Assembly (NCBI RefSeq): GCF_003966715.1
Contig: NZ_AP018907.1
Coordinates: forward strand, 422,001-486,000
Reading direction: 5' to 3'
Length of the DNA: 64,000 nt
Source of the DNA: Blastochloris tepida
Lineage (GTDB): Bacteria > Pseudomonadota > Alphaproteobacteria > Rhizobiales > Xanthobacteraceae
Positions 1-6,767 of this stretch are shown here, piece after piece (position 1 is the stretch's first letter; every line of letters begins with the position of its first letter). The notes under the pieces are model-generated. The model was not told where the DNA came from and did no database searches. It was given only the letters and a program-made list of their open reading frames with translations. Made by a program: the position numbers and the translations under genes.

Positions 1-622
1 CCAGCGGCCGCGGCACCGGCGGCGCATCAACTTCGGAGAGCGCCATCACCCGGCCGAGGCGGGCGCCGGCGGCATTGGCGTAGAGCTCGGCCTTGCGGCG
101 GGCGTCCTTCACGGCGTCGGTGCGCACGGCATCGCGCAGCTTGCCCTCGTCGGCGAGGCCGAAGCGGATGTCGGAAATCTGGTTGGCGCCGGCCGACACC
201 AGCTTGTCGAGCAGTTCGCCGAGCTTGGCCGGGTCGGTGAGACGCACATTCACCTGGTTGGAGACGGTGTAGCCGGAGATGCGCGGGCCGCGGTCGGCAT
301 CCTTGGAGGAGGGATAGACCACCATCGGCTGCACCGACACGGTGCTGGTGCGGATGTCCCCGTCCTCCAGCCCGGCCTCGCGCAGCACGCGCAGCACTTC
401 GGTCATGGTGCGGGAGTTGGCCGCCAGCGCGTCGCGGGCGCTCTTGCCCTGGGTGGTCACCCCGGCGGTGACGAAGGCGCGGTCGGCCGCCGCCTCGAGC
501 CGGGCCTCGCCGAGCACGGTGAGCAGGCGTGGAGCGGGCTGGGCGGCGAGCGGGCCGGTGAACAGCAGCGACGCGGCGAGCGCCAGGAGCAGGCTGGCGA
601 GGGGCAGACGGGCAGGGACCAT
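1..622 (-). CDS. SIMPL (DUF541, YggE-like) periplasmic protein, 3' end off the window
   Basis: The reading frame opens at the ATG at 622 and stays open to base 1, so the C-terminus lies outside the window. Residues 1-29 form a clear signal peptide: a short basic start, a Leu/Ala-rich core and an Ala-Gln-Ala-type end. The mature part starts with LLTVLGEARLEAAADRA, typical of SIMPL/DUF541 proteins such as YggE. These are export-targeted proteins of uncertain biochemical role, linked in Escherichia coli to oxidative stress. Later segments (SGYTVSNQVNVRL, then an ISDIRFGLAD-like stretch) also fit the family. It is read away from all other genes here and no operon partner is visible. Confidence 0.8.
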   Translation of the reverse strand, partial: MVPARLPLASLLLALAASLLFTGPLAAQPAPRLLTVLGEARLEAAADRAFVTAGVTTQGKSARDALAANSRTMTEVLRVLREAGLEDGDIRTSTVSVQPMVVYPSSKDADRGPRISGYTVSNQVNVRLTDPAKLGELLDKLVSAGANQISDIRFGLADEGKLRDAVRTDAVKDARRKAELYANAAGARLGRVMALSEVDAPPVPRPL

Positions 623-895
623 GGTGCACTCCGGTTTCGCGGGGAAGATTTGGCCCGCCTTCGCGATGTCTTCAAGGCCAAACTGCAAATCGGCCCCGAA
701 CCCCGGCCCCGCCCGGATTTGACGGCAATTCGTTGCGGCCGTGGGGGAAATATCCGTGCCTCGAGGGCAGGCGACGGTCGCAAGCGAGATGCAATCGTGA
801 CCGCTGCGTCCTCTTGCGGAGGAGGCCGCAACTGAAATGCTTGGAACACCTTCATTCCGGATTGGGGTTATGGGTTGAATTGCGGTTGGGCTCGG

Positions 896-1567
896 CTACG
901 CGATCGCCGACGAACGCACGAGCGAGATGCCGTCTGGCGGATAGACGGCATGGAAGCGCGACACATCTTGGGACCATGCCGCGGCCACCGGCGACAGCCA
1001 ATGCGTCAGTTGCAGGATGGCTTCATAATGCTTCGGCAAGTCCCAATATAGAATTGGCTCGTGATGGGCGATGCGATTGCGCAAGGTTCGGATGGGTGCG
1101 AGAGGCCTGGAGAACTGCTTGCGCACCAAGCCTTTGCCATCCTCCCGGCGGGCAATGTCCTTCAGGGTTCTTTGCCAGAGGTCTTCGTATTCACGGCCGA
1201 CCATGGCCGTCCAGTAGCCGAAGGTGAGGGCGGCAACGAGGCGACCGGACGTCTCTGGCTTGCGGGCGTCTGCGATGTCTCGGCGGGCCTTGGTGAGCAT
1301 GTCGGTCTGCACCGGGTTGGCCTGATAGGCGGCTTCGTCAAACCATCTCTCACCGTGGGCGGCAGCCATCACGTGATGAATGCGGTTGCGCAGGGCGATT
1401 TCCAGCATGTGCAGGGGGGCTTGGAGGCTTTCCGAGAGAGCGACATTGAGGGTGTAGAGTGCGATTGCCTGATTGCGGTCCCCGTTCGCCCAGCCCAGAT
1501 AGGAGGCGAAGCGGTCGGCGGAGAGGGCCTCTTCCAAACCGGGGTATGTGTGATCGGTGGAGTTCAT
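896..1567 (-). CDS. Abi-family (HEPN-type) abortive-infection-like protein
   Basis: This 223-residue protein is mostly alpha-helical by composition. It has two Arg-x4-His motifs of the HEPN RNase type: R60-H65 in ALRNRIHH, and R163-H168 in TLRNRIAHHEPI. The second, with the following His-Glu-Pro-Ile, is characteristic of Abi_2/AbiD/AbiF-like proteins. Family members act in phage abortive infection or as toxin-like RNases; whether this one does is inference. The coding DNA is visibly less GC-rich than its neighbours, consistent with acquisition by transfer. It sits beside a plasmid-like winged-helix gene and non-coding DNA rather than in a housekeeping operon. No antitoxin partner of obvious type is adjacent. 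Confidence 0.7.
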   Translation of the reverse strand: MNSTDHTYPGLEEALSADRFASYLGWANGDRNQAIALYTLNVALSESLQAPLHMLEIALRNRIHHVMAAAHGERWFDEAAYQANPVQTDMLTKARRDIADARKPETSGRLVAALTFGYWTAMVGREYEDLWQRTLKDIARREDGKGLVRKQFSRPLAPIRTLRNRIAHHEPILYWDLPKHYEAILQLTHWLSPVAAAWSQDVSRFHAVYPPDGISLVRSSAIA

Positions 1568-1689
1568 GTCATGCTGGGGTTGATTTTTCCCCCACTCTCG
1601 CCTACTTCTACAGCGTAAACCCCGGACCCGTCTCTGCCTCTGGCATGCGGCCGGGGTAATTTATTTCTTGGTACAGACGTCCTGTTTCC

Positions 1690-2187
1690 TCAGTCATTCG
1701 GAATCTTGTGACGCTTGCCCTTGGGGGTCTCCACCCTCCGCCGTGCGGCTTCGCTCTTGCGTTTCTCCTCGGCGAACTCCGGCTCAAGCTCCTGGATCCT
1801 GGCGATAAGCCCGTCCAACAGGTAGGTGTTGGCGCCCCAGTCGCCGGCAGCAGTCTTGTGCTGCACCCTCTGAATAAGCCCCGCTTTTTCTAGAGCCTTC
1901 ATGTTGGGCTTGATGCTCGACACCTTGATGCCAATGCGATCAGCAAGCTGCTGCTTGGTGGGGAAGGGCGGTCGATCCGGCGACCAGTACAGGTCAAGCA
2001 GGTGGACCAGCAGGCAAAACTGGGTGCTATTGATGCCGAGCCGATGCTGGCTTCGCAGCAGGATGGTCGGGATGGCAGCGTAGCCATGGCTCTTGACCTT
2101 CTTGCCCCAGATTTTTTCCAGGCTTGTGGGCTGATTGAGAGCGTTCTTTTCGGGGAACGCTACGATGTTGGAGGGTTCGGTGCTCAT
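1690..2187 (-). CDS. Winged-helix DNA-binding protein
   Basis: A 165-residue basic protein starting MSTEPSNIVAF. The middle (about residues 45-115) reads as a helix-turn-helix/winged-helix domain: a TQFCLLVHLLDLYW helix, then PTKQQLADRIGIKVSSI, an ALEKAGLIQRVQ recognition region and a wing. The C-terminus is a charged Lys/Arg/Glu tail. This resembles replication-initiator-like or MarR/DnaD-like helix-turn-helix proteins of plasmids and islands, but I do not recognise a named gene. A TTG start at 2250 is possible; I prefer the ATG at 2187, although neither has a strong ribosome-binding site. Short G/C palindromes lie just upstream (2262-2374) and could be its operators. Confidence 0.6.
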   Translation of the reverse strand: MSTEPSNIVAFPEKNALNQPTSLEKIWGKKVKSHGYAAIPTILLRSQHRLGINSTQFCLLVHLLDLYWSPDRPPFPTKQQLADRIGIKVSSIKPNMKALEKAGLIQRVQHKTAAGDWGANTYLLDGLIARIQELEPEFAEEKRKSEAARRRVETPKGKRHKIPND

Positions 2188-3300
2188 AGGGGGGCTCGTG
2201 ACAACAGGAAATTGTCGTTGAGATAAGAGCACGTGCAAAAACCAGCGCAAGGGGTGCAGGCCTGCCCAGTGGGGCAGATTCCTACCCCAGGGGATTGTCC
2301 GTGATTCCGCTTCCCCGATCTGACGATGAGACGATGAATCTGATTGGCTGACAGGTTCCCGACCCCAGGTGGGGCAGAAGATGGCCCGACGGTCGGTCAG
2401 AAATCCAGCCCACCCGGCGGCGTTTATTAGGCCACCGTGCGCAAGCCCGGCTCCAGATCATCACGATCGCGGCCAGCCATCGGCGCGTCGCCGATGCGGT
2501 GACACCGCTCCATGATCCGCCCGGCCATCCGTTCGGCCGTGAGCTGAGTGGCGCTGACGCGGAGGACGTGGCGGCGCGAAGGACGTTGCGGAAAGTGTCT
2601 TCGATGTCGGCCACGGCGTCCTGCCCGTCGCCTATTCTGGAGCGTCCGCCGATCAGGCTGGATCGGGCGGACGCTCCAATTTTCTGGTTCGGCGCATTCT
2701 CCTGCGCAAGACCGGTGTCCGCTCCTGCGGAGAATGCGGTGAACCGGGATCGGGCTTCCGCCACCGCGGCTCGACCCGCGAAGCGCGCGGCCGCATCAAA
2801 CAGCCATCACGCACGCCACCGCGGGCCGGCCCGTTCTCACCCGGTTTGTCGGTTTCTCACCGTGACTGTCACCGCCCGGCGGGCGGCCCAAACACGCCAC
2901 CCGGCGGGTGGACGGCGACAATGGCGGGGTTCTCCTGGCGGCCGATTCGCCTCGTGTGCTCCATCACTGGTCTCCCTTGTTTCCGGAAGGCTCCTTCAAA
3001 CGGCCGGGGAGCCGCAGACTGCTTCCGGGTTTTACCCGATGAAGTACGGCCCGACCCGGCTGCCGGTTCATCCACTGGCCGGCGCCCGCGGTCGAACCGT
3101 GCCGCCCAACCTGTCGTCCCGGACGGCAGAGGATGCGCAGCATCCGGCGCCGAGCCGGGACCGTGCTCCGGAAGGGGTGCCTTTTCCGGATGACGGCCCC
3201 GGGTCTCGCGTTGCTCGCCCGGGCGACAGCCTCCCCCCGGCGAGCGTGGCGAAGCCACGCGAGGGAAGGGGGCCCAGCCGCCATGGCCGGATCGGTTCGC
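2188..3300. other. Non-coding region with palindromes and dispersed repeats
   Basis: I see no convincing gene in this stretch. It holds small palindromes at 2262-2277 and 2363-2374, and a perfect 12-bp stem at 2639-2677. A degenerate copy of the AACCGGTT-type palindrome has arms at 2694-2702 and 2729-2737. From about 3110 to 3290 there are copies of two intergenic repeat families (GTCGTCCCGG...CCGGGACCGT, and GGCGAGCG...GAGGGAAGGGGGCCCA). A short frame on the minus strand ending near 2436 could be a decayed gene end but is too short to name. Confidence 0.5.
2639..2677. repeat. Perfect 12-bp inverted repeat (hairpin)
   Basis: GGAGCGTCCGCC (2639-2650) and its exact reverse complement (2666-2677) flank a 15-nt loop that begins and ends with GATC. 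No T-run follows on either strand, so a classic intrinsic terminator is unlikely. Confidence 0.7.
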
Positions 3301-3455
3301 TGCGCCCGCAAAACCGGTTCCCACTTTTGCGGAGAATGGGTCTCTCGTGGCGCATTCTCTGCTCGCAAAACCGGTTCCCACGTTTGCGGAGAATGGCTCT
3401 CTCGCGGCGCATTCTCCACTCGCAAAACCGGTTCCCACTTTTGCGGAGAATGCTT
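3301..3455. repeat. Three tandem copies of a REP-like palindromic element, 57-bp period
   Basis: The core CGCAAAACCGGTTCCCAC followed by TTTTGCGGAGAATG occurs at 3307, 3364 and 3421, spaced exactly 57 bp. Each core can fold, because CGCAAAA pairs with TTTTGCG and the outer GCATTCTC pairs with GAGAATGC. A single further copy is at 15023-15068 and a degraded one near 2694. Related AACCGGTTCCCACTTTT palindromes are common between genes in Rhizobiales genomes. Confidence 0.8.
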
Positions 3456-3511
3456 TAGGGTCCGGCCGCCCCGCCGACCCTGACTCGGCCCCGAGGCGGG
3501 GGGAGTGTGTC

Positions 3512-4474
3512 ATGTCCTCTGCCAGCTCGTCTCCTGCCAGCTTGTCCTCTGCCAGCTTGTCTCCTGCCAGCCCGGCCGCCGCCATCCCAGCGGTCGCCAG
3601 CATGACCGGCTTCGCCCGTGCCGAGGGCGCGCTCGCCGGCACCAGCTGGGCGTGGGAGCTGCGCTCGGTCAATGGCAAGTCGCTCGATCTGCGCCTGCGC
3701 ACGCCGCCGGGCTTCGAGGCGGTGGAGGCCAAGGTGCGGCCGCTGGTGCAGGGGCGCTTCGCCCGCGGCACCATCAATGCCACGCTGACGCTGCAGGCCT
3801 CGACCCGCGTCACCGAGGCGCGCATCAACGAGCCGGTGCTGGCGGCGGTGATCGAGGCGGCGCGGCTCATCGCCACCCGCATCGATGCCGGCGCGCCCAG
3901 CGTCGACGGCCTCCTGGCGCTCAAGGGTGTGATCGAGATCGTCGAGGCCGAGCCGAGCGCCGATCAGCGCACGGCGCTCGACGCCGCGATCCTCGCAAGC
4001 TTCGAGACCGCGCTCGACGCCCTGGCTGCGGCGCGGCTGTCGGAAGGCGCGGCGATCGGCGCGGTGCTGGGCGGGCGCGTCGATGAGATCGCCCGGCTGA
4101 CCGCGGCGGCCGAGGCCTGCCCGGCGCGCACGGCCGAGGCCATCCGCGCCCGCCTCGCCGAGCAGGTACGCGTGCTGCTGGAGGGCGCGGGCGGCCTCGA
4201 TCCCGACCGGCTGCACCAGGAGGCGGTGCTGATGGCCGCCAAGGCCGACGTGCGCGAGGAGCTCGACCGGCTCATCGCCCATGTCGCCCAGGCGCGCCGC
4301 CTGCTCGCCGAGGGCGGGCCGGTCGGCCGCAAGCTCGATTTCCTGGCCCAGGAGTTCGGCCGCGAGGCCAACACGCTGTGCGCCAAGGCCAACGACGTGT
4401 CGCTGACCCAGATCGGCCTCGACCTCAAGCACGTCATCGATCAGTTCCGTGAGCAGGTCCAGAACCTGGAGTGA
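3512..4474 (+). CDS. yicC: YicC/YloC-family endoribonuclease with Ser/Ala-rich N-terminal extension
   Basis: From MTGFARAEG onward (ATG at 3602) the protein matches the YicC/YloC family of stress-related endoribonucleases over about 290 residues. It has the N-terminal YicC domain and ends with the conserved region containing EANTLCAKAND and LDLKHVIDQFREQVQNLE. I place the start at 3512 because a GGGGGGAG ribosome-binding site precedes it, while 3602 has none. That gives 320 residues with a 30-residue leader. The leader is encoded by four 15-bp tandem units (3515-3574), giving an SSASS-SPASL-SSASL-SPASP pattern. gmk follows directly; yicC-gmk is a common bacterial pair. If 3602 is the true start, the repeats are untranslated leader. 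Confidence 0.88.
   Translation: MSSASSSPASLSSASLSPASPAAAIPAVASMTGFARAEGALAGTSWAWELRSVNGKSLDLRLRTPPGFEAVEAKVRPLVQGRFARGTINATLTLQASTRVTEARINEPVLAAVIEAARLIATRIDAGAPSVDGLLALKGVIEIVEAEPSADQRTALDAAILASFETALDALAAARLSEGAAIGAVLGGRVDEIARLTAAAEACPARTAEAIRARLAEQVRVLLEGAGGLDPDRLHQEAVLMAAKADVREELDRLIAHVAQARRLLAEGGPVGRKLDFLAQEFGREANTLCAKANDVSLTQIGLDLKHVIDQFREQVQNLE
3515..3574 (+). repeat. 15-bp tandem repeat, four units, in the 5' end of yicC
   Basis: Four consecutive 15-mers of the form TCYYCTGCCAGCYYG run from 3515 to 3574. The period is a multiple of three, so unit changes would keep the yicC frame. Confidence 0.85.
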
Positions 4475-4529
4475 AACCAGAACCTGGAGTGAATCCAGAA
4501 CTTGGAGTGAATCCAGAACTTGGAGTGAA
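4458..4529 (+). repeat. 18-bp tandem repeat spanning the yicC stop and gmk start
   Basis: Four 18-bp units (TCCAGAACYTGGAGTGAA with one or two changes) run from 4458 to 4529. The yicC stop TGA is inside the first unit. Every unit carries CTGGAG or TTGGAG, a ribosome-binding-like sequence, and the last lies just before the gmk TTG start. The gmk frame stays open through all four. Confidence 0.9.
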
Positions 4530-4532
4530 ACC

Positions 4533-5198
4533 TTGAGCCCGCATCCCGAACCCGCCCGCGCGCCCGCCCGCCGCGGGCTGATGCTTGTGCTGTCCTCGCC
4601 CTCGGGCGCCGGCAAGAGCGCCCTGTCGCGCCGGCTGCTGGAGGCCGAGCCGGGGATCACCATGTCGGTGTCGGTGACCACCCGCACGCCGCGGCCGGGC
4701 GAGGTCGACGGCGTGGACTACCGGTTCATCGACCTTGCCCGTTTCGAGGCGATGGTGGCGCGCGACGAGCTTCTGGAATGGGCGCCGGTGTTCGACCATC
4801 ACTACGGCACGCCGAAGGGGCCGGTCGAGGCGGCGCTGGCGGGCGGCCGCGACGTGCTGTTCGACATCGACTGGCAGGGCACGCAGCAGCTGCGCGAAAG
4901 CGCGCGCGACGACCTCGTCACGGTGTTCGTGCTGCCGCCCTCGGTCGCCGAGCTGGAGCGGCGGCTGCACACCCGCGCCCAGGATTCCGACGAGGTGATC
5001 CGAAAGCGCATGTCGAAGGCGGCGGGCGAGCTCAGCCACTGGGCCGAATACGACTACGTCATCGTCAATGATGCGTTCGAGGCCGCCTTCGAGTCGCTGC
5101 GGACCATCCTCGCCGCCGAGCGGCTGAAGCGCCGGCGCCAGACCGGCCTGACCGACTTCGTGCGCGGCCTGATCCGCGACCTCGAACCGGCGGGGTGA
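4533..5198 (+). CDS. gmk: Guanylate kinase
   Basis: Phosphorylates GMP to GDP with ATP in the cytoplasm. The P-loop region SSPSGAGKS lies near residue 22, followed by the GMP-binding SVTTRTPRPGEVDGVDYRF segment, the lid region with RRLHTRAQDSDEVIRKRM and YDYVIVND near the end. I chose the TTG at 4533, which has GGAG seven bases upstream and gives 221 residues, close to the family length. A GTG at 4449 is in frame and would add 28 residues of TWSESR-like repeats encoded by the tandem array. Expression is probably coupled to yicC. Confidence 0.93.
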   Translation: MSPHPEPARAPARRGLMLVLSSPSGAGKSALSRRLLEAEPGITMSVSVTTRTPRPGEVDGVDYRFIDLARFEAMVARDELLEWAPVFDHHYGTPKGPVEAALAGGRDVLFDIDWQGTQQLRESARDDLVTVFVLPPSVAELERRLHTRAQDSDEVIRKRMSKAAGELSHWAEYDYVIVNDAFEAAFESLRTILAAERLKRRRQTGLTDFVRGLIRDLEPAG

Positions 5199-5426
5199 CG
5201 GGGAGAGGCTGTCGTCCCGGGCAAGGGCCGCAGGCCCGCGACCCGGGACCGTTTGCCGGAAGGGGTGTCTTGTTCGGATGACGATCCCGGCTCTCGCGTT
5301 GCTCGCCCGGGGCGACGAGGCGGCTGCGTACCCGCGATGGCGCCACCGCACGAACGACCACCGCCGCGGTGGATGGCGCTTCTGCACCATCCCCGCGGCG
5401 GCGTGGTCGGCCAGCCGGCGAAATCG
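5199..5426. repeat. Dispersed intergenic repeat of the GTCGTCCCGGGCAAG family
   Basis: Between gmk and the first small peptide lies one copy of the pattern GTCGTCCCGGGCAAGGGCC, GCGACCCGGGACCGT, then CGATCCCGGCTCTCGCG and GCTCGCCCGGGG. The same family occurs near 3110, 34090, 36900, 48020, 49620 and 53131. No gene is seen. Confidence 0.7.
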
Positions 5427-5516
5427 TTACGAGAGGATCAGCGGCACGACGCAGATGGCGCCGGCGGCAGCGACGGTGACCTTTTCCACGATCGTGAGAC
5501 CGGAAGTATTGGACAT
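5427..5516 (-). CDS. Single-helix membrane peptide, LH1-gamma-like candidate 1 (29 aa)
   Basis: This 29-residue frame starts MSNTSGLTIVEK and continues as an uninterrupted hydrophobic helix ending in VVPLILS. The start is supported by GGAGA seven bases upstream, and the same GGAGATGTCCGATG context precedes the peptide at 6415-6504. Shared plan of the three peptides: a short polar head, Glu-Lys, about 12 hydrophobic residues with A-I-x-x-V-P, and a hydrophobic end. Size and topology fit the gamma polypeptide that packs between alpha/beta pairs in the LH1 ring of Blastochloris viridis. The assignment is inference. This copy lacks the Phe-Phe-Trp end of the other two and may be divergent or specialised. 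Confidence 0.55.
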   Translation of the reverse strand: MSNTSGLTIVEKVTVAAAGAICVVPLILS

Positions 5517-5700
5517 CGGACATCTCCTGTTTCAAGGTGGTGACGAGTCTCGAACCGAGCTCATCGGTGGTGAAGACTTCGTGATCTGCAGCTTGAACCG
5601 CAGTTCGGCTTGAGAAGCAGCCTCTCATGCTCGCTTCTACTGGTTAATACGCCCCCGCCCTGAAACCCGATCACCGGCGGCCGATCACAGAACGGTGAGG
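5517..5700 (-). promoter_or_regulatory. Leader/promoter region of small-peptide gene 1, duplicated upstream of gene 3
   Basis: Read on the minus strand, this region matches 6505-6690 in ordered blocks: CTGTGATC, GTGATCGG, GTATTAACCAG, AGAAGC and GCTTCTCAAGC, then GGAGATGTCCGATG. AGAAGC and GCTTCT are complementary in both copies although the sequence between them differs, so a conserved leader hairpin is likely. I cannot assign a -35 box with confidence; TATTAA could be the -10. Confidence 0.5.
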
Positions 5701-6048
5701 ATGGGGATGGCGGAGCGCCGGGGGGCGCCTTGTCGGGCGGGCGTCCCGGCTCGCGGCTCGCGCTCGTCTGCGACGACAGCCTCCCCCGGTCGCCCCCGGC
5801 GAGCGGGGCGAAGCCACGCGAGGGAAGGGGGCCCAGGGAACGCGGCGCCATCGCGGAACGGCTTGGCGGAACAGCCCGCCCTCACCGCGCCGTCAGATCG
5901 GGCACGTTCCTCTATCCGGCGGAGGCTGTGGGTTCCCTTCCCCTCGCCGCTTCGCGGCTCGGCCGGGAACGACCGGCGGAGATGTTCGACCCGGGACGAC
6001 GTGGCTTGAAGAAAGCGATTCCCGGACGACGCGCCCGAAAAACCACAG
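5701..6048. repeat. Intergenic repeats between small-peptide genes 1 and 2
   Basis: Two repeat families are seen: GGCGAGCGGGGCGAAG followed by GAGGGAAGGGGGCCCA around 5795-5835, also found at 3230 and 19510; and GGGTTCCCTTCCCCTCGCC with CGGCCGGGAACGACCGG at about 5928-5980, also at 19330 and 25570. No gene is seen. Confidence 0.6.
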
Positions 6049-6110
6049 CCCGAAACGATCGACGGCCCGACACTCCGGTTGCGCACCGGGGGGTCGGGCC
6101 GTCGTTCGGG
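6049..6110 (-). terminator. Long hairpin downstream of small-peptide gene 2
   Basis: CGACGGCCCGAC (6060-6071) pairs perfectly with 6093-6104. The stem is extended by CCCGAA (6049-6054) with TTCGGG (6105-6110) across a 5-nt bulge. There is no T-run, so it may be a transcript-end stabiliser rather than a true terminator. Confidence 0.4.
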
Positions 6111-6139
6111 CAGGTTGTCGGGTCGTCTCGCCGGTCAGG

Positions 6140-6165
6140 AAACTCCGGCCGTCCGGCCGGAGTTT
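6140..6165 (-). terminator. 11-bp stem just after small-peptide gene 2
   Basis: AAACTCCGGCC (6140-6150) and GGCCGGAGTTT (6155-6165) form a perfect stem with a 4-nt loop, 13 bases past the stop codon on the minus strand. The transcript would end the stem in UUU, so a weak intrinsic terminator is plausible. Confidence 0.55.
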
Positions 6166-6177
6166 GCCAAGTGTCGG

Positions 6178-6264
6178 TCAGACCCAGAAGAAGGGGACGA
6201 TATTGATGGCGAAGGCGCTCGCGACAAGGAGCTTTTCCTTGTTGGTGGCGGCGGGGAACAGCAT
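6178..6264 (-). CDS. Single-helix membrane peptide, LH1-gamma-like candidate 2 (28 aa)
   Basis: A 28-residue frame starting MLFPAATNKEK, followed by a hydrophobic run and ending NIVPFFWV. GGAGA lies eight bases before the ATG. It shares Glu-Lys at the membrane entry and the Val-Pro-Phe-Phe-Trp exit with the 29-residue peptide at 6415-6504. The C-terminal Trp is what one expects of a membrane-interface or pigment-contacting residue in an antenna peptide. It lies 150 bases after gene 3 on the same strand and could share its transcript. LH1-gamma of Blastochloris is the best functional guess; another small membrane-complex subunit is the alternative. Confidence 0.6.
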   Translation of the reverse strand: MLFPAATNKEKLLVASAFAINIVPFFWV

Positions 6265-6414
6265 GTGTCACGTCTCCTTGGCTGATGGTGCGTCTGGGCC
6301 CGTCGTCGGAGCCCGGGAGTGGGGGTCATCAGGCCGCAGCCGTGGCTGCGGCGGAGCGGGTGCAACCGAGGCGGTGTCCTGTCTCGGAACCGGGCTGGTT
6401 GCTTCTTGCGTTCG

Positions 6415-6504
6415 TTACGTCCAGAAGAACGGCACGAAGTAGATGGCGAGCGCAAGGCCAACAGCAGCCTTTTCCTGGACGGTGGTCTGGGGCAGCTTCA
6501 ACAT
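6415..6504 (-). CDS. Single-helix membrane peptide, LH1-gamma-like candidate 3 (29 aa)
   Basis: A 29-residue frame starting MLKLPQTTVQEKAAVG, then a hydrophobic helix ending IYFVPFFWT. GGAGA is seven bases upstream of the ATG. An out-of-frame ATG overlaps the ribosome-binding site, as in gene 1. Of the three peptides it has the most regular helix (Ala/Leu/Val) and the clearest aromatic exit, so it would be the first candidate for the bulk gamma subunit if the assignment is right. It is probably the first gene of a small transcript with gene 2. The assignment rests on size, topology, paralogy and the likely host only. Confidence 0.6.
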   Translation of the reverse strand: MLKLPQTTVQEKAAVGLALAIYFVPFFWT

Positions 6505-6690
6505 CGGACATCTCCCGTTTGATGTTTCGACGAACTTCTGTGAAAAGTTCGCTAGTGGACAAGAGCAGGACTTTCCACGGCCGGGGCCGCAGCTTGAGAA
6601 GCCGCTCTTTGCTGCGTGCTTCTGCTGGTTAATACGGGGTGATGCCGGAGGCCGATCACCGTGCCTGATCACAGAGTGGTGAGCACCGCG
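6505..6690 (-). promoter_or_regulatory. Leader/promoter region of small-peptide gene 3
   Basis: This is the counterpart of 5517-5700, sharing CTGTGATC, GGTGATCGGCC, GTATTAACCAG, AGAAGC and GCTTCTCAAGC in the same order. A CGAACTT/AAGTTCG hairpin lies closer to the start codon here and is not obvious in the other copy. Confidence 0.5.
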
Positions 6691-6767
6691 GCCGCCCGCC
6701 GCGCGGCGTTTGCCGGCCGGCTGCCGCCGTGCTGCAAGCAGCTTCTCCACCGCCTTCGTGAGTCGCC

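Noticed and set aside
2282..2764. 160-codon minus-strand frame upstream of the winged-helix gene
   Set aside because: Composition looks random and it crosses the hairpin and repeat elements; no family is recognisable.
2499..3458. 319-codon plus-strand frame over the repeat region before yicC
   Set aside because: It is made mostly of repeat-derived sequence, including all three REP-like copies, so coding potential is spurious.
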